Below, in pieces: positions 32,014 through 40,966 of a stretch of DNA of 64,000 nucleotides; the stretch's first letter is position 1; the number at the start of each line of letters is the position of its first letter. The DNA is taken from the NCBI RefSeq assembly GCF_025464955.1, contig NZ_JAODNM010000067.1, forward strand, positions 1 through 64,000. Reading direction: 5' to 3'. The notes beneath the pieces are model-generated. The model was not told the DNA's origin and made no database searches. It worked only from the letters and a program-made list of their open reading frames with translations. Position numbers and translations under genes: made by a program. This DNA comes from Amycolatopsis sp. (GTDB lineage: Bacteria > Actinomycetota > Actinomycetes > Mycobacteriales > Pseudonocardiaceae).

Positions 32014-32889
32014 CTAGCCCTTTCGGGTCTCCAGCTTCAGCCGCACCTTCAGGCCGAGCTTGATGACGGCCAGGACGGGCTTCCAGGCGAGGCCGCGGTG
32101 GCGGTCGGCGAGGTAGCGGTACGCGCTGTCGTGGTGCGCGCCCAGCATCTTCGCCGACGCCTGGGACGTCGAATGCCCGCCGATGTGCATCACGCTGGAC
32201 GAAGGCGCGTAGACGTTGAGCCAGCCCGCCTTGGCCAGGCGGTCGCCGAGGTCGACGTCCTCGAAGTACATGAAGTAGCGGGTGTCGAACCCGTCGACCG
32301 AGTCGAACGCCTCGCGCCGGATCAGCTGACACGAGCCGGACAGCCAGCCCGAAGTCCGCTCGACCGGGGCGCTGTTCTCCTGCCGGTACTGCCGGGTCCA
32401 CGGGTTTCCCGGCCACACCTTGGCGAACAGGGCATGGCCGACGCCCCGGCCCATCGACGGCAGCAGCCGCGCCGACGGGTACACCGTGCCGTCGAGGTCG
32501 TGGATGAGTGGGCCGAACGCGCCACCGCGCGGCCACCGCTGGGTGACGTCCAGCAGCGCGTCGAGTGAGCCCGGCTCCCATTCGAGGTCCGGGTTGACCA
32601 CGACTACCCAGCCGTAGCTGTTGTCGAGTTCGGCGATGCCGCGGTTGGCGGCCGTGCCGTAACCGACGTTCTCCCCGATGCTGACCAGCTTCACGTTCTC
32701 CCGCGTAGCCGCCTTCTCCGGCGCGCCGTCGGTGGACGCGTTGTCGGCGACGACGACGAGGACATCCCTGTCCGTCGCCTTCTCGAGGGTGTCGAGGAAG
32801 CGCTCGAGGGTCTCGCCGGGGAAGTAGGTCACGGTCACCACGGCGAGCGCGTCACCGTACGAACTGCCGTTGCCGGGGTGCTCAGTCAC
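32014..32889 (-). CDS. wbbL: Rhamnosyltransferase WbbL-like GT2 enzyme
   Basis: This 291-residue GT2 protein has the nucleotide-sugar site 'VVVADNASTDGAPEKAATRE', 'GYGTAANRGIAELDNSYGWV', the 'VVVVNPDLEWEPGSLDALLD' metal site, and the acceptor-side 'YFMYFEDVDLGDRLAKAGWL'. It matches mycobacterial WbbL, which adds L-rhamnose from dTDP-Rha to GlcNAc-PP-decaprenol, making the linker between arabinogalactan and peptidoglycan. The GTG start is preceded by CACAAT and six bases. It lies 18 bases after the upstream GT4 gene. Confidence 0.9.
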   Translation of the reverse strand: MTEHPGNGSSYGDALAVVTVTYFPGETLERFLDTLEKATDRDVLVVVADNASTDGAPEKAATRENVKLVSIGENVGYGTAANRGIAELDNSYGWVVVVNPDLEWEPGSLDALLDVTQRWPRGGAFGPLIHDLDGTVYPSARLLPSMGRGVGHALFAKVWPGNPWTRQYRQENSAPVERTSGWLSGSCQLIRREAFDSVDGFDTRYFMYFEDVDLGDRLAKAGWLNVYAPSSSVMHIGGHSTSQASAKMLGAHHDSAYRYLADRHRGLAWKPVLAVIKLGLKVRLKLETRKG

Positions 32890-32907
32890 CCCGCAATTGT
32901 GCCTCGG

Positions 32908-34059
32908 CTACCGAACGCGACTTCGGTGCCCCGCCCAGGCCTTGCCGTAGGCCTCCCGGTGCAGGTCGGCGGTGGTGGCCCAGGAGAACTCCTTGGCACG
33001 CTGCTGTGCGGCCGCGGCGAGCACCGCGCGCTTCGCCGAGTCGTCGAGCAGCTCCGAGATGGCCGCCGCGACGTCTCCGGCGCCGACCCCGCAGTACGCG
33101 ACGGCGTCACCACCGACCTCGGGCAGCGAAAGACGTCGAGTGGTCAGCACGCAGGCGCCGGACGCCATGGCCTCCAGCACCGGCAGCCCGAAACCCTCAC
33201 CGAGGCTGGGATAGGCCACCAGCTCGGAACCGCCGAGGAACCCGGCGAGTGTCTCGAACGGCAGATACCCGGCCCGGATGACGCGCAGCCTGTGCGGCAC
33301 GGCGTCGAGTGCGTTCTCGACCTGGCTGTCCCAGCCGGGCTGGCCGGCGAGCACCAGCGCCGGCGGATTCGGGCGCCCGGCGACAGCCTGGGCGAAGCCC
33401 CTGATCAGCGCCGGAACGTTCTTGCGCGGTTCGAGCGCGCCGAGGAACGCGACATACGGGGTGTCGCCCAGGCCGACCGCGTCCCGCGCGGCGCGGATCT
33501 CGGCCGGGGACGGCGGATGGAACCGCTCAGCGTCGACGCCGTGCTGGATGATTTCGAAGTCGGACGCCCGCGCGTGAGCGACCCTGACCAGCTCGTTCGC
33601 CGTCGCCTGACTGGGCACCACGCACAGCGTCGCGCGCCGCAGGGCAGTTGTCGTCCAGGCGCGGAAAAACCGGGCCTTCACCGAGGAGTGCAGCACGGCG
33701 TCGGTGAAGAACGTGGCGTCGTGCAGCGTGACCACGGACGCGGCCGGGCTGGCCAGCGGCATCGTGTAGTGCGGCGAGTGCACGACGTCGACCCCGAGCC
33801 GGCGGATCAGCCTCGGGAAAGTCGTCTGTTCCCAGGTCAGCCGGGCTGTCCGGGTGGACGTCGACTGCGCCGTCGGGACGACGCGGGAACCAGGGGCGAG
33901 CGCGCCGTAGAGCCGCGCGTCCCGTGGCTGGCAGACCACGGTGAACCGCGCGCCGCCGTCGTCGAGGGCCGACACCAGAGAATCGACGTAGCGGCCGACA
34001 CCACCCCGGTCGGCCGGGACTGCTGTCGCGTCGATCAGCACGCGGGGTTCGGACACCAC
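32908..34059 (-). CDS. GT4 glycosyltransferase (first of the inserted cluster)
   Basis: This 383-residue protein has a two-lobed GT-B fold: 'VLIDATAVPADRGGVGRYVD' at the start (GGVGRY acceptor loop), 'VVHSPHYTMPLASPA', 'EIIQHGVDAERFHPP', 'AFLGALEPRKNVPALIRGFA' and the donor motif 'SLGEGFGLPVLEAMASGACV'. It transfers a sugar from a nucleotide donor, probably to a cell-wall lipid-linked glycan. Acceptor and donor unknown. The start is set by a TACGCT box and six bases. Confidence 0.88.
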   Translation of the reverse strand: MVSEPRVLIDATAVPADRGGVGRYVDSLVSALDDGGARFTVVCQPRDARLYGALAPGSRVVPTAQSTSTRTARLTWEQTTFPRLIRRLGVDVVHSPHYTMPLASPAASVVTLHDATFFTDAVLHSSVKARFFRAWTTTALRRATLCVVPSQATANELVRVAHARASDFEIIQHGVDAERFHPPSPAEIRAARDAVGLGDTPYVAFLGALEPRKNVPALIRGFAQAVAGRPNPPALVLAGQPGWDSQVENALDAVPHRLRVIRAGYLPFETLAGFLGGSELVAYPSLGEGFGLPVLEAMASGACVLTTRRLSLPEVGGDAVAYCGVGAGDVAAAISELLDDSAKRAVLAAAAQQRAKEFSWATTADLHREAYGKAWAGHRSRVR

Positions 34060-34071
34060 CCGGGAAGCGTA
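34060..34071 (-). promoter_or_regulatory. -10 box TACGCT, leaderless start of the GT4 gene
   Basis: On the minus strand TACGCT (34071-34066) is followed by six bases and the GTG at 34059, the first of two adjacent GTG codons. Confidence 0.5.
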
Positions 34072-34163
34072 CGACCGATAGGTCGCGAGTTGGACAGGAA
34101 CCAACAAACTGGGGGCATCCAGGTTGCTCCCGGGTCCCGCTTTGTGGTGTAGACCACGTCGGA

Positions 34164-35216
34164 TCAGCGCCGGTGGAGGTCCCAGACCGAGCGGGCGGCG
34201 GAGTGCCAGGAGAAATCCGCGGCGCGGATCCGGCCCAGATCGGACAGGGTCGCAGCTCGCGCCGGAGCGGCGAGGACGTCGCGCAGCGCGGCGGCCAGCG
34301 CGGGAGCGTCGCCCCTGGGCACGGCGACGCCGGCGCCCCCAGCCACCTCTACGAGTGCCGGAGCGTCCGAGTGGACCACGGGGACGCCGGCCGCCATCGC
34401 CTCCAGCAGCGGCAGCCCGAAGCCCTCCGCGAGGCTCGGCACCGCGAGCACGCTCGCGCGCCGCAGGACGTACGCCAGTTCGCCGTCGGTCAGCCGCCCG
34501 AGGACGCGCACTCGCGCGCCCGCGTCGGCCGCCATCGACGCCGGATCGAGGCCGCCCCAACCGGATTGCCCGGCGAGCAGCAACGGCACGTCCAGCTCGC
34601 CCATGGCCCTGATCAGCACGTCGATGCCCTTGCGCGGCTCGACCGTCCCGATCGCGAGGACGTAGCGCTCCGGCACGTCGACCGGTTCCTCCGTGGGCAA
34701 TTCCGTGACGCCGTGGCCGATGACGTGCACCGGAGCCGACACGGGAAGTCGCCTGGTCAGGTCGTCCGCAATCGCTTGCGTGGGCACCACCAGCGCGTTC
34801 GCCCGGCGCGCGGCCCGCCCGATCATCGCGCGGTGCCAGGTGACACCGCGGGGGGTCAACGTCTCGGGATGCGTCCACGGCACGGTGTCGTGCACGGTGA
34901 CCGACAGCGTGCACCCGCGCGGCGCCCGGGCCGGGGCGAGCGGGGTCGGCGCGTGCACGGCGTCCCCGCGCCACCAAGGCAGGCCCAGCTGCCAAGTCGC
35001 GACGAGCGCGCGCGGTGGCAGCGGCAGCACGTGCGGCCCGTCGACGCCGTCGATCCGCGCGGCTTCGATGTCGGCGTGGCGGGCGACCACGCTCGACACG
35101 GTCCAGCCGGCCGGCGCCGACGCGGCGAGCGCCCGCAGCAGCTCACCGGTGTAACGGCCGGTGCCACCGGGGACGGGGGCGAGCAACTGCTCCGCGACGA
35201 CGACGAGTTCGGGCAC
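34164..35216 (-). CDS. GT4 glycosyltransferase (second)
   Basis: This 350-residue GT-B protein shows 'LAPVPGGTGRYTGELLRALA', 'AVHAPTPLAPARAPRGC', 'VHVIGHGVTELP', 'LAIGTVEPRKGIDVLIRAMG' and 'SLAEGFGLPLLEAMAAGVPV'. It resembles the preceding GT4 in plan but is a distinct member. The GTG at 35216 gives the normal family start, right before 'MPELVVVAEQLLAPVPG'. It is divergent from the GT2 gene, whose start is 19 bases away. Confidence 0.88.
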   Translation of the reverse strand: MPELVVVAEQLLAPVPGGTGRYTGELLRALAASAPAGWTVSSVVARHADIEAARIDGVDGPHVLPLPPRALVATWQLGLPWWRGDAVHAPTPLAPARAPRGCTLSVTVHDTVPWTHPETLTPRGVTWHRAMIGRAARRANALVVPTQAIADDLTRRLPVSAPVHVIGHGVTELPTEEPVDVPERYVLAIGTVEPRKGIDVLIRAMGELDVPLLLAGQSGWGGLDPASMAADAGARVRVLGRLTDGELAYVLRRASVLAVPSLAEGFGLPLLEAMAAGVPVVHSDAPALVEVAGGAGVAVPRGDAPALAAALRDVLAAPARAATLSDLGRIRAADFSWHSAARSVWDLHRR

Positions 35217-35222
35217 GGCCCG

Positions 35223-35235
35223 TATTCTGCTCGCT
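35223..35235 (+). promoter_or_regulatory. -10 box TATTCT, leaderless start of the GT2 gene
   Basis: TATTCT at 35223-35228 is followed by seven bases and the GTG at 35236. It lies in the gap between the divergent glycosyltransferases. Confidence 0.5.
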
Positions 35236-36162
35236 GTGGCATCCAGCGAGGTCGGCACCACCGTGGTCGTGGTGACCTGGCGCGGAGTGGGCCATGTCAC
35301 AGCGTGTCTCGACGCGCTGGCCGCCCAGGATCGTCCACATCGGACCCTGGTGATCGACAACGCCTCCGACGACGGCACGGCCGCGCTGCTGGCCTCGCAC
35401 CCGTCCGCGCCCGAGGTCGTCCGGACCCGCCGAAACACCGGCTACGCAGGGGCGATGGCCACTGCACTGTCCGTTGTGGACACTCCGTACACGGCGTGGC
35501 TGAACGACGACGCCGAACCCGCGCCCGGGTGGCTCGGCGCGCTGGAGGACTCTCTGGAAAAGGCTCCGACCGCGGCGGCCGCCGGCTCGTGGATGGAGCT
35601 TCCCGACGGGTCGCCGCAGTCACTCGGCGTGCGGTTGAGCGGGGACGGCCATGGCGTTGATGTGATCGAAGAGCGCGCCGAGGTCTTCGGCTTCTGCGGC
35701 GGCGCGGTGCTGCTGCGGACCGACGTCCTGCGGGCTGCGGGCGGCGTGCCCGCCGACTTCTTCTGCTACTACGAGGACACGGACACGGCGTGGCGGCTGA
35801 GGCTGGCCGGCTGGGACGTCGTGAGCGCCCCGGACGCGCACGTCGTCCACCGGCACGGCGTGAGCACCGCACCGGGGTCGCCGCTGTTCCACCGCTGGAA
35901 CGAACGCAACCGGCTGCTGATGTTGCTGCGCTGCGCACCCGGCCGGATCGCCGCCCGCGAGCTGGTCAAGTTCGCCGTGCTCACGCTGGTCCTGCCGCTG
36001 CGGGGAAAGCCGGCAGCCGCCAACTTCCGGTTCGGCCTACGCTCCCAGGTGCTCGCCGAGCTGCTGGTCCGCCTGCCCGGCACGCTGCGGGCGCGCCGAC
36101 GGATCGAACGGATCGCCCTGATCAGCCGGGAGACGGTCTGGGACGCCTGGGCCGGGGTTTGA
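35236..36162 (+). CDS. GT2 glycosyltransferase
   Basis: This 308-residue protein has the GT2 motifs 'TLVIDNASDDGTAALLASH', 'RNTGYAGAMATALSVVDTPY', 'AWLNDDAEPAPGWLGAL' and 'FFCYYEDTDTAWRLRLAGWD', much like WbbL-type rhamnosyl- or galactosyltransferases. It could use dTDP-rhamnose made by RmlD from the same locus, but the donor is not provable from sequence. It is the start of a plus-strand run with the fusion gene and the third GT4. Confidence 0.88.
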   Translation: MASSEVGTTVVVVTWRGVGHVTACLDALAAQDRPHRTLVIDNASDDGTAALLASHPSAPEVVRTRRNTGYAGAMATALSVVDTPYTAWLNDDAEPAPGWLGALEDSLEKAPTAAAAGSWMELPDGSPQSLGVRLSGDGHGVDVIEERAEVFGFCGGAVLLRTDVLRAAGGVPADFFCYYEDTDTAWRLRLAGWDVVSAPDAHVVHRHGVSTAPGSPLFHRWNERNRLLMLLRCAPGRIAARELVKFAVLTLVLPLRGKPAAANFRFGLRSQVLAELLVRLPGTLRARRRIERIALISRETVWDAWAGV

Positions 36163-36225
36163 CGCAGGTCGTCCGGCCAGGGTGAGCTACCCTCCCTGCC
36201 ATCCGGAAATGAGGGAGACGTCGTC

Positions 36226-38745
36226 TTGTCGCAGGGGGAAACACAGCCGCTGGTCTCGGTGATCGTGGTCAACTACCGCGGGGCCGAGGACACGATCACG
36301 TGTCTCGCCGCGCTGGCCGCCGAGCTGGACTACCCGCGGCTCGAGACGATCGTGGTCGACAACGCCTCCGGCGGGGACGACGTCGCCCGGATCAGGGCCG
36401 CGTACCCCGAGGTCAAGCTCATCGAGTCGCCGTCGAACCTCGGGTTCGCGGGCGGCTGCAACCTCGGCGCCGCCCAGGCCGCCGGCACCGTGCTCGCCTT
36501 TCTGAACAACGACGCCAAACCGGCGCCCGGCTGGGTCCGCGCGGCGGTGGCCGAGTTCCGCGCGCAGCCGACCGTCGGCGCGGTGGCCAGCAAGGTCCTC
36601 GACTGGGACGGCACCGGCACGGACTTCGTCGACGCCGGCCTGACCTGGTTCGGCATGGGCTACAAGCGGCACGCGGGCAGCCCACTGGCAGACGTCCCGG
36701 CCGCCGAGCACGAGGTCGCGAAGGACGTCCTGTTCGCCACCGGCTCGGCCATGTTCGTCCGCGCCGGGCTGTTCGCCGAGCTCGGCGGCTTCGACGACCG
36801 GTTCTTCATGTTCTACGAGGACGTCGACCTCGGCTGGCGGATGAACCTGCGCGGCTGGCGCGTGCGGTACGTCCCCGAGTCGCTGACCTACCACCGCCAC
36901 CACGCGACGATGTCCTCTGTGGACGCTCCGGACTCCGGCCGCGAGACGTTCCTGCTGGAGCGCAACGCGTTGGCCGCGCTGTACAAGAACCTTTCCGACG
37001 AGACGCTCGCCAAGGTCCTCCCGGCGGCGCTCGCGCTCGCGGTACGCCGGGCGACCGCGCGCGGCGAGCTCGACGCGACCCAGCTCGACCTGCAGCGCGG
37101 GGTCGGCCCGATCGAGACGGCCGACGTCGCCATTCCCCGCACCAGCCTCGCCGGGTTCCTGGCGATCGACCAGTTCGTCGAGTTGATACCGTCCCTCGCG
37201 GAGTCCCGCGTGAAGGAGCAGGCCGCCAGGGTCCGCACCGACGCCGACCTGATTCCGTTGATGCGTAAGGCGTTGGAGCCCGCGTACCCGCTCCCCCGGT
37301 ACCTCGCGGCGCACGAAGTACTCGTCGAGGCGTTCGGGATCGAGGGCATCTTCGGCAAGCGCCGGAAGATCCTCGTGCTCACCGGGGACGCGCTCACCGC
37401 GCGGATGGCCGGGCCGGCCATCCGCGCGTGGAACATCTCGTCGACGTTGTCGGTCGAGCACGAAGTCCGGCTGGTGACGGTGAACCCGCTGGCCGACCCG
37501 CCGCCGGCGCCGTTCGAGGTCGCCGGAGCCCGCCGCCGCGACCTCGACGCGCACATCGGCTGGGCCGACGTCGTGATCCTGCAGGGTCACGTCCTCGAGC
37601 TCGCGCCGTCGCTGAAAAAGGAGTACTCGGCCAAGATCGTGGTGGCCGACCTCTACGACCCGATGCACCTCGAGCTGCTCGAACAGGGCAAGGGCGTCGC
37701 CGACGACAAGCGCGCGAAGGACCTGATCGGCGTCACCAAGGTGCTCGACGCACAGCTCGAACGTGGTGACTTCTTCCTCTGCGCGTCCGAGCGTCAGCGG
37801 CACTTCTGGCTCGGCCACCTCGCCGCGCTCGGACGGCTTTCGCCGCGCCTGTACGACGCCGACCCGACCACCGGTTCACTGCTGTCGGTCGTCCCGTTCG
37901 GACTGTCCACAGAGGCGCCCACCCGCACGGGCCCCGGGCTGCGGGCGAGCCTCGACGGCATCACCGAGACCGACCACGTCGTGCTCTGGGCCGGCGGGGT
38001 GTACAGCTGGTTCGACCCGCTGACGCTGATCCGCGCGGTCGAAATCCTGCGCCAGCGCCGTGGCGACGTCCGGTTGGTGTTCCTCGGGATGAAGCATCCG
38101 AACCCCGAAGTGGCCGAAATGGACATCGGCGCGCAGACGATCCGGCTGTCGGATTCGCTGGGCCTGACCGGGAAGCACGTGTTCTTCAACGAGCAGTGGG
38201 TCCCGTACGAGGAGCGGCAGAACTGGCTTCTCGACGCCGATTGCGGCGTGACGACCCACTACGAGCACGTCGAGACGACGTTCGCGTTCCGGACCCGGGT
38301 GCTGGACTACCTGTGGGCCGGGCTGCCGATCGTGACCACCGACGGCGATTCGTTCGCCGACCTGGTGCGCGAGGAGAAACTGGGCGTCGTCGTTCCCGCG
38401 CAGGACGCCAACGCGCTGGCCGAAGCGCTCGAACGTTCCCTGTACGACACCGAGTTCGCCGCCGGCTGCGTCGAGCGCATCGCCGCGGTGGCGCAGCGGT
38501 TCGCGTGGCCGAACGCGCTCGCGCCGCTGGTGGAGTTCTGCCGCGACCCGCGTCCCGCCGCGGACAGACTCCCTGGGTCGGCTGATCTCGTCGTGACGGA
38601 CCCCCTGCGGGGCAAGGAATTCCTGCGGCGAGACGTGGAGCTGTTCCGCGAGTACCTGGCGGACGGCGGACCGAAGGAGCTGGCGCGCCGGGCGGCCGGG
38701 CGCGTGCTGAAGGTCGCCAAGACGGCACGGCGTAAAAATGGCTGA
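36226..38745 (+). CDS. Bifunctional GT2-GT4 fusion glycosyltransferase
   Basis: This 839-residue protein joins two enzymes. Residues about 1-290 are a GT2 domain ('SVIVVNYRGAEDTITCLAAL', 'VDNASGGDDVARI', 'LNNDAKPAPGWVRAAV', 'FMFYEDVDLGWRMNLRGWR'). Residues about 380-800 are a GT-B domain ('LTGDALTARMAGPAIRAWNI', 'LWAGGVYSWFDPLTLIRAVE', 'LDYLWAGLPIVTTDGDSFAD'). One protein may therefore add two sugars in order. The TTG start has GAGGGAG at eight bases. It overlaps the next GT4 gene by eight bases, so both are translated together. Confidence 0.88.
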   Translation: MSQGETQPLVSVIVVNYRGAEDTITCLAALAAELDYPRLETIVVDNASGGDDVARIRAAYPEVKLIESPSNLGFAGGCNLGAAQAAGTVLAFLNNDAKPAPGWVRAAVAEFRAQPTVGAVASKVLDWDGTGTDFVDAGLTWFGMGYKRHAGSPLADVPAAEHEVAKDVLFATGSAMFVRAGLFAELGGFDDRFFMFYEDVDLGWRMNLRGWRVRYVPESLTYHRHHATMSSVDAPDSGRETFLLERNALAALYKNLSDETLAKVLPAALALAVRRATARGELDATQLDLQRGVGPIETADVAIPRTSLAGFLAIDQFVELIPSLAESRVKEQAARVRTDADLIPLMRKALEPAYPLPRYLAAHEVLVEAFGIEGIFGKRRKILVLTGDALTARMAGPAIRAWNISSTLSVEHEVRLVTVNPLADPPPAPFEVAGARRRDLDAHIGWADVVILQGHVLELAPSLKKEYSAKIVVADLYDPMHLELLEQGKGVADDKRAKDLIGVTKVLDAQLERGDFFLCASERQRHFWLGHLAALGRLSPRLYDADPTTGSLLSVVPFGLSTEAPTRTGPGLRASLDGITETDHVVLWAGGVYSWFDPLTLIRAVEILRQRRGDVRLVFLGMKHPNPEVAEMDIGAQTIRLSDSLGLTGKHVFFNEQWVPYEERQNWLLDADCGVTTHYEHVETTFAFRTRVLDYLWAGLPIVTTDGDSFADLVREEKLGVVVPAQDANALAEALERSLYDTEFAAGCVERIAAVAQRFAWPNALAPLVEFCRDPRPAADRLPGSADLVVTDPLRGKEFLRRDVELFREYLADGGPKELARRAAGRVLKVAKTARRKNG

Positions 38746-39826
38746 GAAGCCACTCCGCGTCCTGCTCGACGGCACACCACTGCTCGGGCGCAGGACAGGC
38801 ATCGGCCGCTATACCGCGTCACTGCTCGAAGAGCTCGCCTCACTATCCGAAGTAGACACTCGCGCGGTGGCGTTCACCCTGCGCGGCTGGCGCCGGCTGC
38901 GGCACGTCCTGCCGCACGGGGTCCAAGCCCGCGGAATGCCGGTGTCCGCGCGGTGGCTGCGCCAGAGTTGGCTGCGCTCGCAGTTCCCGCCGGTGGAGCT
39001 GTTCGCGGGCCCGACCGATGTTGTGCACGGCACGAACTTCGTCCTTCCCGGCACGGTCCGCGCGGCCGGGGTACTGACAATCCACGACCTGGCCTTCTTC
39101 GACGCCCCCGGTGAACTCGCGGAGAGCGATCGCGGGCTGCCACAGCTCGTCCAGCGCGGTGCCGCGCGTGCCGACGTGATCTGCACGCCGACGGCCGCGG
39201 TCGCCGACGCTATCGCCGAACGGTTCGCCGTCGACCGGGCGAAGATCATGGTGACGCCGCTCGGGGTCGACCCGGCGTGGTTCACCGCCCGCCCGCCGAC
39301 CGACGAGGCTCGCGCGCGACTGCGGCTGCCGTCGAAGTACCTGCTGTTCGTCGGTACTTCCGGTCCGCGCAAGGGGCTCGACTGGCTCAACCGCGCGCAC
39401 TCCGCCGCCGAGGGCCTGCCGCCGCTGGTTTTCGCCGGGCCTGGTCCGTTCACGGTGACCGAGCGCTCGCAGCACCTGGGCTACCTGTCCGATGTGGACC
39501 TGCGGACCGTGGTCGCGGGCGCGGCCGCCGTCGTCCTGCCGTCGCGGGACGAGGGCTTCGGCCTGCCCGTGCTCGAAGCGATGGCGTCGGACGTGCCCGT
39601 GGTCTGCACGGACGTCCCGGCGCTGCGCGAAGTCACCGGCGGCTGCGCGAGCCTGGTGCCCTACGACGACGTCGACGCGCTGGCCGAAGCCCTGCGCACC
39701 GCCGTCGACGACCCGCACGCCGTGGCCACCTCCGCAGCCCGCCGCACCCACGCCGCGAGCTTCACCTGGCGCGCCTGCGCACAAAAGACCGTCGAGGCCT
39801 ACCGCACCGCCGCCCGTCGCCCGTAA
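38738..39826 (+). CDS. GT4 glycosyltransferase (third)
   Basis: This 362-residue GT-B protein shows 'VLLDGTPLLGRRTGIGRYTA', 'VHGTNFVLPGTVRAAGVLTI', 'VTPLGVDPAWFT', 'LFVGTSGPRKGLDWLNRAHS' and 'SRDEGFGLPVLEAMASDVPV'. It resembles polysaccharide or lipid-linked oligosaccharide mannosyl-/rhamnosyltransferases. Its ATG lies eight bases inside the fusion gene. It converges on rmlD with a terminator repeat between. Confidence 0.88.
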   Translation: MAEKPLRVLLDGTPLLGRRTGIGRYTASLLEELASLSEVDTRAVAFTLRGWRRLRHVLPHGVQARGMPVSARWLRQSWLRSQFPPVELFAGPTDVVHGTNFVLPGTVRAAGVLTIHDLAFFDAPGELAESDRGLPQLVQRGAARADVICTPTAAVADAIAERFAVDRAKIMVTPLGVDPAWFTARPPTDEARARLRLPSKYLLFVGTSGPRKGLDWLNRAHSAAEGLPPLVFAGPGPFTVTERSQHLGYLSDVDLRTVVAGAAAVVLPSRDEGFGLPVLEAMASDVPVVCTDVPALREVTGGCASLVPYDDVDALAEALRTAVDDPHAVATSAARRTHAASFTWRACAQKTVEAYRTAARRP

Positions 39827-39828
39827 AG

Positions 39829-39902
39829 ACTCGTGAGTGTTCCGGCCGCCTGCTGTGCCTTGCGGGACACCCGCACCCGGGCGTGCCGGAACACTCACCA
39901 GT
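39829..39902. terminator. Inverted repeat (ACTCGTGAGNGTTCCGGC family) between convergent genes
   Basis: ACTCGTGAGTGTTCCGGC at 39829-39846 pairs with GCCGGAACACTCACCAGT at 39885-39902, 17 of 18 bases, with a 38-base loop. The same family is perfect and has a short loop at 44787-44834. It lies between the third GT4 gene and rmlD and probably ends both transcripts. Confidence 0.6.
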
Positions 39903-39909
39903 CCTGGAC

Positions 39910-40797
39910 TTACTCACCAGCGAAGTAGGCCCTCAGGGCGTCTTCCCAGGAGCGCAACGGGGTGAGCCCTGCGTCGGCCCAGGAAGCGTTGGACAGCACG
40001 GAGTACGCCGGACGCGGGGTCGGGCTCGGGTAGTCGGCCGTGGTGCACGGGTTGACGCGCGCCGGGTCGGCGCCGAGTTCGGTGAAGATCGCACGGGTGA
40101 ACCGGCACCACGTGGTGGCGCCGCCGCCGGTGCAGTGCAGGATCCGCTGGGCGGGCCCGCGACCGTCGACGACCTGACCGGCCAGTTCGAGCAGTCCGGC
40201 GGCGAGGTCCGCGGACCAGGTCGGTGAGCCGTGCTGGTCGTCCACAACGGACAGTGTTTCGCGCTCGCCTTCGAGGCGGATCATGGTCTTGACGAAGTTC
40301 TTCCCGGTCTTGCCGTAGACCCAGGCCGTCCGCACGACCCACGCCTGCGCGCCCGAGCCCAGCACGGCGTCCTCGCCGGCGGCCTTCGTGCGGCCGTACG
40401 CCGTCTTCGGTCCGACCGGATCCGCCGGCTCGTAGGGCTTCGACGCGTCCCCGGCGAACACGTAGTCGGTCGAGACGTGGATCAGCGGCACACCGCGCGA
40501 AGAGCACACCGCGGCCAGCATGCGCGGACCGTCCACATTGATCGCGAACGCCCGGCCCTCATCGGTCTCCGCCGCGTCGACCGCGGTGTACGCGGAGGCG
40601 TTGATCACCACCGGCTTGGCGCCCGCGGCCTTGGCGCGCGCGACCAGGTCGGAGACCGCGGTCACGATGGCGCCGGCCTGCGTCACGTCCAGTTCGGCCG
40701 AGGAGGGCGCGTAGACCTTGACGTCTTCGCCCTCGGACGCCGCGAGATCGCGGCCGAGCTGCCCGGAACCGCCCGGCACCAGTACTTCCAAAGCCAT
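39910..40797 (-). CDS. rmlD: dTDP-4-dehydrorhamnose reductase
   Basis: This 295-residue short-chain reductase has the NAD(P)-binding 'LEVLVPGGSGQLGRDLA', 'LIHVSTDYVFAGDASKPYEP' and the catalytic Tyr-x3-Lys in 'AYGRTKAAGED', then 'VVRTAWVYGKTGKNFVKTM'. It makes dTDP-L-rhamnose in the last step of rhamnose activation; the sugar is the WbbL donor. The ATG at 40797 has GGAAG upstream. It is divergent from the LCP gene, as Rv3266c is from Rv3267. Confidence 0.93.
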   Translation of the reverse strand: MALEVLVPGGSGQLGRDLAASEGEDVKVYAPSSAELDVTQAGAIVTAVSDLVARAKAAGAKPVVINASAYTAVDAAETDEGRAFAINVDGPRMLAAVCSSRGVPLIHVSTDYVFAGDASKPYEPADPVGPKTAYGRTKAAGEDAVLGSGAQAWVVRTAWVYGKTGKNFVKTMIRLEGERETLSVVDDQHGSPTWSADLAAGLLELAGQVVDGRGPAQRILHCTGGGATTWCRFTRAIFTELGADPARVNPCTTADYPSPTPRPAYSVLSNASWADAGLTPLRSWEDALRAYFAGE

Positions 40798-40966
40798 ACG
40801 AGCACTCACTTCCCACCACGCGCCTGGCAAGGAACGCCGGGCGTTTCGCCGACAGTGTGTCACGACCGGGGCAACCTTCCGCCAGTCCGGGGACGTCTTG
40901 GCGTTGATCGCCTATCCTGCAAGCGGGGGCAGAGTGCGCCCCCCGGGGATCCTTGGGGAGGACCGC

